From an uncultured Collinsella sp. (GTDB lineage Bacteria; Actinomycetota; Coriobacteriia; Coriobacteriales; Coriobacteriaceae): a DNA stretch of 5,808 nucleotides. Below the pieces are notes generated by a model that did not search any database, was not told the DNA's origin, and was given only the letters and a program-made list of their open reading frames with translations. Below are positions 1 to 5,808 of this stretch, piece by piece. The stretch's first letter is position 1. Each line of letters opens with the position of its first letter. Both the position numbers and the translations under genes were made by a program. Where the stretch lies: positions 1 to 5,808 of the forward strand of contig CATXJW010000074.1 in NCBI GenBank assembly GCA_958370325.1. Direction: 5' to 3'.

Positions 1-1498
1 GCTCGAGTGCCGACCACTGCTCGCGCTCCTCGGCAGTGCCCTCGAGCTCCAGCGGCGCCTTGAGTGTGTACTGATGCTCGGCGACCAGGCTCGTCTCGAG
101 GTTGTCCGCGTAGTGCGTCATCGTAGGCAGAATCGCCAGGCCAAAGAGCAAAAGCAGCGACCCAAACGCAATGCCCACGAAGAGCGTGGCGAAGTTGCCC
201 AGGTTGCGCAGGAAGACGCGCAGGCGGAAGCGGGAGACAAAGCCCATGCGTTCCGGCAGCTGCAGACCGCGCTTGGTACCCGACTTGCCGCTCGCCTCGT
301 GACGAAGGAACTGCAACGGCGTCTTGCCCACCTTGCGAAGCAGGCCCACCAGCGTGATAAGGATGAGCGCGGCGGCAGGAACCACGGCGCACTTCACAAA
401 GATCCCCCAACTCCAGTACACCTGGAAGGGCGGCAGGCTGTACGAGCCGTAGTAGAGACCGCGCATGGGCTCGGTAAAGAACGCAACGCCGAGCGCGGTG
501 CCCAAAAGCGCCGCGAGCACGCCCACGATGGCGGGAAGTGCCAGGTAGTGCAGCACGATCTCGCAGCGGCGATAGCCGCTGGCAAGCAGCGTGCCGATAA
601 TGGCGCTCTCCTCCTCGATGGTGGCGTCGGTGAGCACCACAAAGACAAACGCCATGATCACGATGATGATGTCGAGCAACGTCATCCACATCATGGAGTC
701 GCCGTCCACGTCGTCGCGCGCATAGCCAATGCCCTGGTTGGAATCGGCATCGATCAGATCGTCCACGCGTGCATCGGCATCGGTCAGCGCCTCGACCATA
801 TCCTGCTCGGCATCGATGCGATCCGCGGTGGGGAGGTCGCGATCGGCAAAGGTAAAGGAGTAGGTGTAGGCGGGCGCGCCGCCGGCATCCTCGAGCGCGG
901 CAAAGCCGGCATCGGTGACCTCGGCCACGCCGTACGTGATGGTGTTCACCGTAAAGTCCGAATTGTTGAGGAACAGCGCCTGGCTATCGGGCTGGGTCAT
1001 GATGCCGCAGATGGTGTAAGTGCGGCCCTCAAGCTCGACCTTATCGCCCACGGCGAGGTCGTTGTTGGTGGCGAAGACACGGTCGATGGCCACCTCATCG
1101 TCCGCCTTGGGCTGCCTGCCCTCACAGTAGGACGCGATATCGACCTTGGTGCGGTGCGCATAGGTGCGCAGCGTGCGCTTGGTGCCGTCGTCGCCGGCGG
1201 TCTTTTTGATGATGGCGTCGATGGAGAAATTCTTGTAGAGCGTGACGCCGCCGACGTCGTCGGCTGCGTCCTCGGCTGCCTTGAGCTGATCTTTGGTGGC
1301 CTCGAAGGAGGTAGTCACGCGGCCGTCCTCGATCGTGTATGCATCGCGCATGTCGTCAATGAGGCAGCCGATGGAATGCGCCGCGAGCAAAAAGCCCGAC
1401 GTGAGGGCGATGCTTCCGCACATAAGCAAAAAGATGCCCAGGTACTTGCCGGTATTGCGGCGCAGCTCGCGCGGGAGACGTTTTGCGAGAGGTGTCAT
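1..1498 (-). CDS. FtsX-like ABC transporter permease (3' end cut by window edge)
   Basis: The first 499 residues of a large membrane protein, starting MTPLAKRLPRELRRNTGKYLG and remaining open to the left edge. Segments in order: TM1 at about 19-41, a large extracellular domain (about 42-268) including the GDKVELEGRTYTICGI stretch (151-166) typical of MacB-like domains, then TM2 at about 271-291, TM3 at 315-341 and TM4 at 365-387. The loop EEESAIIGTLLASGYRRCEIVLHY (295-318) is the conserved FtsX-core coupling loop that contacts the ATPase. A fifth hydrophobic segment (437-459) followed by a new extracellular stretch suggests a second repeat of the same fold, giving an eight-TM protein of perhaps 750-1,000 residues, about half to two thirds of it seen here. 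AGGCGG (1503-1508), partly within the ATPase stop codon, precedes the ATG by 4 nt. The region before TM2 (about 217-268) is strongly acidic. The role is likely export, extraction or signalling at the membrane; the substrate is not evident. Confidence 0.92.
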   Translation of the reverse strand, partial: MTPLAKRLPRELRRNTGKYLGIFLLMCGSIALTSGFLLAAHSIGCLIDDMRDAYTIEDGRVTTSFEATKDQLKAAEDAADDVGGVTLYKNFSIDAIIKKTAGDDGTKRTLRTYAHRTKVDIASYCEGRQPKADDEVAIDRVFATNNDLAVGDKVELEGRTYTICGIMTQPDSQALFLNNSDFTVNTITYGVAEVTDAGFAALEDAGGAPAYTYSFTFADRDLPTADRIDAEQDMVEALTDADARVDDLIDADSNQGIGYARDDVDGDSMMWMTLLDIIIVIMAFVFVVLTDATIEEESAIIGTLLASGYRRCEIVLHYLALPAIVGVLAALLGTALGVAFFTEPMRGLYYGSYSLPPFQVYWSWGIFVKCAVVPAAALILITLVGLLRKVGKTPLQFLRHEASGKSGTKRGLQLPERMGFVSRFRLRVFLRNLGNFATLFVGIAFGSLLLLFGLAILPTMTHYADNLETSLVAEHQYTLKAPLELEGTAEEREQWSALE

Positions 1499-1502
1499 GG
1501 CG

Positions 1503-1506
1503 CCGC

Positions 1507-1508
<2 letters not shown>
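1503..1508 (-). promoter_or_regulatory. Ribosome binding site AGGCGG of the FtsX-like permease
   Basis: AGGCGG starts in the TAG stop of the ATPase gene and lies 4 nt before ATG 1498. It is an imperfect Shine-Dalgarno, in the same arrangement as at the ATPase/permease junction of the other operon, which points to coupled translation. Confidence 0.45.
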
Positions 1509-2220
<712 letters not shown>

Positions 2221-2224
2221 GCTA

Positions 2225-2230
2225 TCCCCC
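2225..2230 (-). promoter_or_regulatory. Ribosome binding site GGGGGA of the MacB/LolD-class ATPase
   Basis: GGGGGA sits 4 nt before ATG 2220. It overlaps the alternative ATG at 2232 (ATGGGGGATAGCATG), which itself has no good purine-rich site upstream, so it favours the shorter 237-residue product. The spacing is a little short, which leaves some doubt. Confidence 0.5.
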
Positions 2231-2261
2231 ATTGTTAGCCTGTTGCTACTTTTCTAGGGTA

Positions 2262-2289
2262 ATAGTAAACCCCGGCGAACTATTTTTAA
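2262..2289 (-). promoter_or_regulatory. Candidate sigma-A-type promoter for the MacB/FtsX-type operon
   Basis: On the minus strand, TTAAAA (2284-2289) and TACTAT (2262-2267) match the -35 and -10 consensus at four of six positions each, with a 16-bp spacer, in an AT-rich pocket of otherwise GC-rich DNA. Transcription would start near 2255, giving a leader of about 35 nt before ATG 2220. A second possible pair, TTGGAA (2307-2312) with TAAAAA (2283-2288), partly overlaps it. Both are weak matches chosen by eye; only the position between two transcription units makes a promoter here likely. Confidence 0.35.
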
Positions 2290-2315
2290 GCGGCGGGCAG
2301 GATTTTTTCCAACCT

Positions 2316-2375
2316 ACTCATTGGGGACAGACTTAAATGAGTGAAATCGCTCATTTAAGTCTGTCCCCAATGAGT
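2316..2375. repeat. Perfect long inverted repeat, 26-bp arms and 8-nt loop
   Basis: Arm 2316-2341 (ACTCATTGGGGACAGACTTA then AATGAG) is the exact reverse complement of arm 2350-2375; the loop is TGAAATCG. Each arm is also internally symmetric at its ends (CTCATT...AATGAG, 6 bp), so the element can fold as one long hairpin or as two small ones. No T-run follows on either strand: the minus strand continues with AGGTTGGAAAAAATCC. It is therefore not a canonical intrinsic terminator, although it could still slow polymerase or protect the 3' end of the exporter mRNA. It resembles intergenic REP/BIME-like or MITE-like elements; I cannot name a known family from the sequence alone. Confidence 0.9.
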
Positions 2376-2397
2376 GGTCCCCAAAGGCCGGCATATT

Positions 2398-2452
2398 GGG
2401 ACAGTCCTTGCCAGCACGGCCGGCGAGCCGGCGAATCGGCAAAGACTGTCCC
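2398..2452. repeat. Imperfect inverted repeat with GGGACAGTC...GACTGTCCC arms
   Basis: Left arm GGGACAGTCCTTGCC (2398-2412) pairs with right arm GGCAAAGACTGTCCC (2438-2452), with one non-Watson-Crick position out of 15. The 25-nt interior contains GCCGGC-GA-GCCGGC, which can form its own small stem. The GGGACAG/CTGTCCC arm ends match those of the neighbouring palindrome, so the two elements look like members of one repeat family with different interiors. There is no T-run after it on the minus strand (AATATGCC follows), so a simple terminator is unlikely. Confidence 0.8.
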
Positions 2453-2461
2453 CAGCGACCA

Positions 2462-2486
2462 GTCGTTTAAGAACGTCCCCAATGAC
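2462..2486. repeat. Diverged single-arm copy of the palindrome repeat
   Basis: This 25-nt stretch aligns without gaps to the right arm of the long palindrome (2350-2374), with 19 identical positions, including TTTAAG and GTCCCCAATGA. Its ends also pair with each other (AGTC at 2461-2464 with GACT at 2484-2487, extending inward through a G-T wobble). It begins only 7 nt beyond the stop codon of the second ABC-2 permease, on the downstream side of that gene. Confidence 0.65.
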
Positions 2487-2493
2487 TAGGCGG

Positions 2494-3699
2494 TTAGGCG
2501 CGGGATTTGTTGTGGGCGAGGGCTAGGCCTACGGCGGCGATGGCAGCGGCGAAGAGCACCGTGACGCCCAGATCGCAGGCGATGTCGCCCAGCACGGCGG
2601 ACGTCAGGTCCGCGGCGAGCGCCTTGTTGATCGCGTCGTTCACCCAATATGTCGGCACAAAGTGCGCCACCGTCTGCACGGCCGAACCCATCAGCGACAG
2701 CGGCATCCAAGCGCCACCCAAAAACGTCATGAGCATGCCGAGTAAGTTGCCCACGCCGTTGAGCAGCTCCTCGCGCGCGCCCAAGCTCGACAGGGTAAAG
2801 CCAACGGCCAGCGGCGTGCACGCCAGGGCAAACGTCGCTGCCAGCGCCAGACACACACGACCCACACCGACCTCGGCAACCGCGCCGGCAAAGCCCGCGA
2901 CACCCACCATGCTCGACACGAACCAGATGCAGACGGTGAGCACCGCGGCGGCCGCGAACACAGCAAGCGAACGCTGGCGCTCGGGGATTGGTCCGGCCTC
3001 CATGCGGCGCACGCGCTCGGGCTCGTTCATGCCCGAGAACACCAATCCCACCGACACGATGACCGACGAGATGATCGCGTACGCGCCAAAGTTGAAGTAC
3101 GACTCGAGTGGGGCGACGGCAGTCGATTCGACCTTGACCTGCTCGATCTGGACCTCGGCGCGCTTGGCGGCAGCATGCTCGGCGGCCTTGGCGACCTCGC
3201 CGTCGGAAGCAGCTGGCTCAAGCGCCGCCGCAGCACCCGCGAGCGAGATCCAGCGTGAGGCCTCGGCAGACGAAAGCGCCGCCGCCATGGTGCCGGCACC
3301 GTAGGTCACATCGAGCCTGGGCAGGTCCTCCCCCGCACGGGCGGCCGCAACAAGATCGTCCTCAAACCCCTCCGGGATAAAGAACACGCAGTCGGCGCTG
3401 CCCTTGGCGCTGTTACTCTTGGCGAGCGCGTCCGCAAGGTCGTACGTGTCGTCGCCGACGCCCGTGACCAGGTCAAAGCGTGAGCCTAGGTGCTTGGTAA
3501 GCGCCCGCGAAAGGTTGCTATTGTCGCGGTCGACCACGATCACGTTGGTGTCGTAGGGCTTGTACTCGGTAAGCTGCGACGAGTTCCAGCTCACCGAGGC
3601 CGCGATGAATACGCCCATGAGCGAGATGAACACCGTATAGATGAGCAGATAGAGCGGGTGCGCGAGCGCCATGCGAAGCGCGGTCTTAAAGGTGCTCAT
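2494..3699 (-). CDS. ABC-2 type exporter permease subunit, second of two
   Basis: A 401-residue permease, probably the heterodimer partner of the preceding one: same topology, but little visible sequence similarity. TM1 is at about 15-36, followed by an extracellular domain of about 165 residues and hydrophobic segments at about 203-223, 245-270, 281-305, 315-337 and 373-395. The extracellular part contains an Ala/Glu/Lys-rich stretch (about 155-191) likely to be a long helix. FVPTYWVNDAINKAL (347-361) occupies the place of the NP...D...LY motif in its partner. I place the start at ATG 3699 because AAGGAG (3705-3710) sits 5 nt upstream; a TTG at 3714 would add MEGAA but would place this Shine-Dalgarno inside the gene. 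The gene begins inside the last codons of the upstream permease, implying translational coupling. It ends in TAA at 2494 and is the last gene of the unit. General family is clear (YhgE/ABC2_membrane_3-like); transported molecule unknown. Confidence 0.9.
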   Translation of the reverse strand: MSTFKTALRMALAHPLYLLIYTVFISLMGVFIAASVSWNSSQLTEYKPYDTNVIVVDRDNSNLSRALTKHLGSRFDLVTGVGDDTYDLADALAKSNSAKGSADCVFFIPEGFEDDLVAAARAGEDLPRLDVTYGAGTMAAALSSAEASRWISLAGAAAALEPAASDGEVAKAAEHAAAKRAEVQIEQVKVESTAVAPLESYFNFGAYAIISSVIVSVGLVFSGMNEPERVRRMEAGPIPERQRSLAVFAAAAVLTVCIWFVSSMVGVAGFAGAVAEVGVGRVCLALAATFALACTPLAVGFTLSSLGAREELLNGVGNLLGMLMTFLGGAWMPLSLMGSAVQTVAHFVPTYWVNDAINKALAADLTSAVLGDIACDLGVTVLFAAAIAAVGLALAHNKSRA

Positions 3700-4873
3700 A
3701 GCGGCTCCTTCCAAAGATCAGCGTAGCGGCGGCGACAAACACCAGGGCCATCAGGACGAGCGCACCAGCGCGAACGGCAAAGGGCCCCAGGTCCTCAAAG
3801 AAATACAGGCGATTGAACATGTCGCAGATGAGCTTGACGGGGTTGAGCCAGCACTCGGCCGGGCAGGCGCGGGCGACGTCGTCGGCAAGCGCCATCGCTG
3901 GCTCGCCGTAGAGCCCGGCAAACAGGGCACACGTAGTGGCAAAGCCCGTGAGGATGCCCGACTTGGACGCCTTGCCACCCTTAACGGGCAGCGTGCCCAC
4001 AAAAAGGCCCAGGCCCGTCGCGGCAAGCGCGGACACGGCGCCACCCACCAGACACAGCCCCTCGCGCCCGCCAAAGTCGACGCCAACGACTAGGCGCACA
4101 TAGCCAATCGCGACCGCCATCGAGGCAAAGGAAACCAGCCACGAGCCGACAAAGATGCCGGCCAGCGACGCCGTCTTGGAAAGGCCACCCACGCAGCGGC
4201 GCGCGCCAAGGCCCGACAGATTGGGCTGCAGATCGACGACGCTCAAGGCGGCAAACTCGGCAGACATCATCGCGACCAGACCAAAGAGCGCGTAGTAGTA
4301 AATGGTCGTGCCGTCGGGTGTGGTGCGCGTCAGGCTCACGCGGCGGGTTCCGCCCTCGAGCGACAGGGCGCGCGCAACCGCCTCCGGGTCGGCGAGCGCC
4401 GCCGGGTTGTCTTGGGCAATCTTGGACATGAGCTCGGCATTTTGCGTATACGAGCTTGCCACCGTCTCAAGGATGCTGCGGTCGGTGAGCACCGTCGACG
4501 CACGCGAGCTGTCATAGCTCGAAAGCAGCGTGAGCTTGGGCGTGCCCGCGGCATCGACCGTGTAGATGCCCGCGACTTCGCCGGCCTTGAGCGCACGGTT
4601 TGCATCGGCCGCGTCGTCGCACTCGTGGATCTTGAGCAGCTGGTCGTCGCCCTTCTTGGCAAGCGACGTCGCCACATCCTTAAAGGTCGAAGCGTCCCAG
4701 GCTTCGTCAGCGACAACGGCCACCGGCACCGGGTCGACCTTGCCGTCAGAGCTCAGGTTCGCGAACATAAACATAAACATCGTGGAAAGCGCGATAGGAA
4801 AGACCGCGCCCCAGACCCATGTACTCGGTCGACGCAGCAGCGTCTTGAGCGTGGTGATGATGGTGTTGAACAT
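3686..4873 (-). CDS. ABC-2 type exporter permease subunit, first of two
   Basis: A 395-residue membrane protein, expected to form half of the transport channel for the ATPase encoded upstream. It has the ABC-2 (type V exporter) layout: a short basic cytoplasmic N-terminus, TM1 at about 18-38, an extracellular domain of about 150 residues (40-190), then a cluster of five hydrophobic segments at about 191-213, 236-260, 272-293, 305-325 and 365-388. The segment CWLNPVKLICDMFNRLYFF (341-359), before the last helix, matches the NP-x(n)-D-x(n)-LY pattern usual in ABC2_membrane_3-type permeases. The ATG at 4873 follows AGGGGG (4879-4884), which overlaps the TAG stop of the ATPase gene; the gap between genes is 9 nt, so they are cotranscribed. 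Its end overlaps the next permease gene by 14 nt. The substrate cannot be inferred; drug, lipid or peptide export are all possible. Confidence 0.9.
   Translation of the reverse strand: MFNTIITTLKTLLRRPSTWVWGAVFPIALSTMFMFMFANLSSDGKVDPVPVAVVADEAWDASTFKDVATSLAKKGDDQLLKIHECDDAADANRALKAGEVAGIYTVDAAGTPKLTLLSSYDSSRASTVLTDRSILETVASSYTQNAELMSKIAQDNPAALADPEAVARALSLEGGTRRVSLTRTTPDGTTIYYYALFGLVAMMSAEFAALSVVDLQPNLSGLGARRCVGGLSKTASLAGIFVGSWLVSFASMAVAIGYVRLVVGVDFGGREGLCLVGGAVSALAATGLGLFVGTLPVKGGKASKSGILTGFATTCALFAGLYGEPAMALADDVARACPAECWLNPVKLICDMFNRLYFFEDLGPFAVRAGALVLMALVFVAAATLIFGRSRYEHL
3705..3710 (-). promoter_or_regulatory. Ribosome binding site AAGGAG of the second ABC-2 permease
   Basis: AAGGAG lies 5 nt before ATG 3699 and is embedded in the last codons of the upstream permease (…GFGRSRYEHL region). 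It decides the start in favour of ATG 3699 over the in-frame TTG at 3714, and supports coupled translation of the two permeases. Confidence 0.8.
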
Positions 4874-4878
4874 GGCCG

Positions 4879-4884
4879 CCCCCT
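4879..4884 (-). promoter_or_regulatory. Ribosome binding site AGGGGG overlapping the ATPase stop codon
   Basis: AGGGGG begins at the A of the ATPase TAG stop and ends 5 nt before ATG 4873. A ribosome terminating on the ATPase gene would be positioned at this site, so the ATPase and first permease are probably translationally coupled. Confidence 0.6.
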
Positions 4885-5808
4885 AGTCGCGCAGCTCGCG
4901 GCCGGTGATCTCGAGGAACACGTCGTTGAGGGTCGGCGGTTCGCTCCACACGCGGCCGAGCGCCACGTCGGCGGCGCGCAGCGTGTCGAGGATGTCGACC
5001 AGGTTGTGCGGGCTCGCCTCGCAGGTGCAGACAAGTTCGCCGCCGGACAGCTCGACCGAAAGCACGTGCTCGAGGGCACGCAGCCGCTCGACCGTGGCGG
5101 CCTCGACGGCGCCGACCTCGACGGTCACGCGCTCGCCCATCTGGATCATGCGCTTGAGCTCGTCGTTGGTGCCCTGCGCCAGCACGCGGCCGCCGTCCAT
5201 GATCATGATGCGGCTGCAGATCTGCTCGACCTCCTCCATGTAATGGCTGGTATACACCACCGTGGCGCCCTCGTCGCGCAGGCGGCAGATGCCCTCCAGG
5301 ATGGCGTTGCGACTCTGCGGGTCGACCGCCACCGTGGGCTCGTCAAAAAAGATGAGCTCGGGCTTGTGCGCGATGCCGCAGGCGATGTTGAGACGGCGCG
5401 CCAGGCCGCCCGAGAGCTTGCCGGGGCGGAACTTGGTAAAGTCGCCCAGACCGACGAAGTCGATCGCCTCGTCCACGAGCGCACGGCGGCGCTTGCGGTC
5501 GTTGACGTAGAGGCTACAGAAATAGTCGATGTTCTCGCGCACAGTGAGCTCGTCGAACACCGCCACCTGCTGCGGCACCACGCCGATGCGGCGCTTGAGG
5601 TCGTAACGCGTGGGCGTCATGGGCTCGCCGAATAGCTCGATGGTGCCCTTGTCGTAGGCGAGCAGCTGCAAAATGCAGTTGATGGACGTGGTCTTGCCCG
5701 AGCCGTTGGGGCCAAGCAGGCCAAAGATCTCGCCGGGGGCGATGCTCAGATTAAAGTGGTCGAGCGCAATAAGGTCGTCGTAGCGCTTGACGAGGTTTTC
5801 GACATGGA
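4883..5808 (-). CDS. ABC-2 type exporter, ATP-binding subunit (5' end cut by window edge)
   Basis: This is the cytoplasmic ATPase that would power the two membrane proteins encoded just downstream. The frame is open from the right edge (first full codon gives HVENLVKRYDD), so the start lies outside; 307 residues are visible. Numbering from that H, motifs run in order: Walker A GPNGSGKTT at 32-40, Q-loop VVPQQVAVF near 79, signature LSGGLARR at 131-138, Walker B LIFFDEP at 151-157 with catalytic Glu156, D-loop AVDP at 160-163 and switch His188 in TSHYMEE. All catalytic residues are present, so the ATPase looks active. A C-terminal accessory domain of about 90 residues ends in LNDVFLEITGRELRD, the usual ending of drug/lipid-exporter ATPases of the DrrA/CcmA type. 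EPTVAVDPQSRN resembles the linearmycin-exporter ATPase LnrL. A TTG codon at 5671 is internal, because Walker A lies upstream of it. Family assignment is firm; substrate is unknown. Confidence 0.95.
   Translation of the reverse strand, partial: HVENLVKRYDDLIALDHFNLSIAPGEIFGLLGPNGSGKTTSINCILQLLAYDKGTIELFGEPMTPTRYDLKRRIGVVPQQVAVFDELTVRENIDYFCSLYVNDRKRRRALVDEAIDFVGLGDFTKFRPGKLSGGLARRLNIACGIAHKPELIFFDEPTVAVDPQSRNAILEGICRLRDEGATVVYTSHYMEEVEQICSRIMIMDGGRVLAQGTNDELKRMIQMGERVTVEVGAVEAATVERLRALEHVLSVELSGGELVCTCEASPHNLVDILDTLRAADVALGRVWSEPPTLNDVFLEITGRELRD

Larger units (their letters stand above)
2221..2493. other. Intergenic region between two ABC operons, no gene
   Basis: This 273-nt stretch holds no credible coding region. 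From right to left it contains the single-arm repeat, the imperfect hairpin, the perfect palindrome, an AT-rich segment with a candidate promoter, and the leader of the MacB/LolD-class ATPase gene. GTCCCCA or its complement appears repeatedly (around 2321-2328, 2363-2370, 2377-2384, 2448-2454 and 2475-2482). I see no tRNA, transposase remnant or clear riboswitch, and no canonical terminator for the upstream operon. Confidence 0.8.

Noticed and set aside
2296..2375. Palindrome plus nearby T-run (GATTTTTTCC) as an intrinsic terminator
   Set aside because: The T-run is on the plus strand and lies 5' of the hairpin in that direction; in the direction of transcription (minus) it reads as A's. The geometry does not fit a Rho-independent terminator.
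2221..2493. CRISPR array
   Set aside because: The repeats are few, inverted and differently spaced, with no regular direct repeat/spacer pattern and no cas genes in view.
2507..3304. Plus-strand open frame (265 codons) opposite the second ABC-2 permease
   Set aside because: The translation is Ala/Thr/Ser/Pro-rich without domain features; the minus strand encodes a permease with clear membrane segments and a good ribosome site.
3700..3714. TTG 3714 as start of the second permease
   Set aside because: It would put the AAGGAG site inside the coding sequence and has no ribosome site of its own; ATG 3699 has ideal spacing.
4412..5635. Long plus-strand open frame (407 codons) opposite the ABC-2 ATPase and permease
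   Set aside because: It shows no family motif and has biased composition, while the opposite strand carries all ABC ATPase motifs in order. It is a shadow frame.
5669..5671. TTG 5671 as start of the ABC-2 ATPase
   Set aside because: The Walker A motif (5687-5713) lies upstream in the same open frame, so a start here would give a non-functional ATPase; the gene simply continues beyond the window.

Overview
The window is a GC-rich bacterial segment in which every convincing gene lies on the minus strand; both ends cut through a gene. The GC-rich codon use, monoderm-type ABC exporters and 'GGGGACAG' hairpin repeats between genes would fit a gut actinobacterium of the Coriobacteriia (a Collinsella-like genome). 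That placement is an inference from style, as there is no marker gene here.

Reading in the direction of transcription (right to left), the first unit (5808 to 2494) is a compact three-gene ABC-2 exporter: an ATPase whose N-terminus is cut off by the window edge, then two unlike ABC-2 membrane subunits. The junctions are tight: a 9-nt gap in which the upstream TAG stop contributes to the Shine-Dalgarno sequence, then a 14-nt overlap. One ATPase with two different permeases, and an ATPase carrying EPTVAVDPQSRN and a C-terminal LNDVFLEITGRELRD, resembles the linearmycin-type (LnrLMN/YfiLMN) and other drug or lipid exporters. The substrate cannot be read from the sequence.

The intergenic stretch 2221-2493 holds no gene. 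It contains a cluster of related inverted repeats: a perfect 26-bp-arm palindrome (2316-2375), a second imperfect hairpin (2398-2452) and a diverged single arm (2462-2486), all built around GTCCCCA/TGGGGAC. A weak candidate promoter for the next unit follows.

The second unit (2220 to 1) is an unrelated ABC system of the MacB/LolD/FtsX class: a complete 237-residue ATPase, then after 8 nt the first 499 residues of a large FtsX-fold permease that runs off the left edge. In a monoderm cell this class typically works in mechanotransmission, peptide or lipid handling, or antimicrobial-peptide defence. The window is therefore two adjacent ABC exporter operons separated by a REP-like repeat cluster. 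The repeat cluster is the most unusual item; the genes belong to known families.
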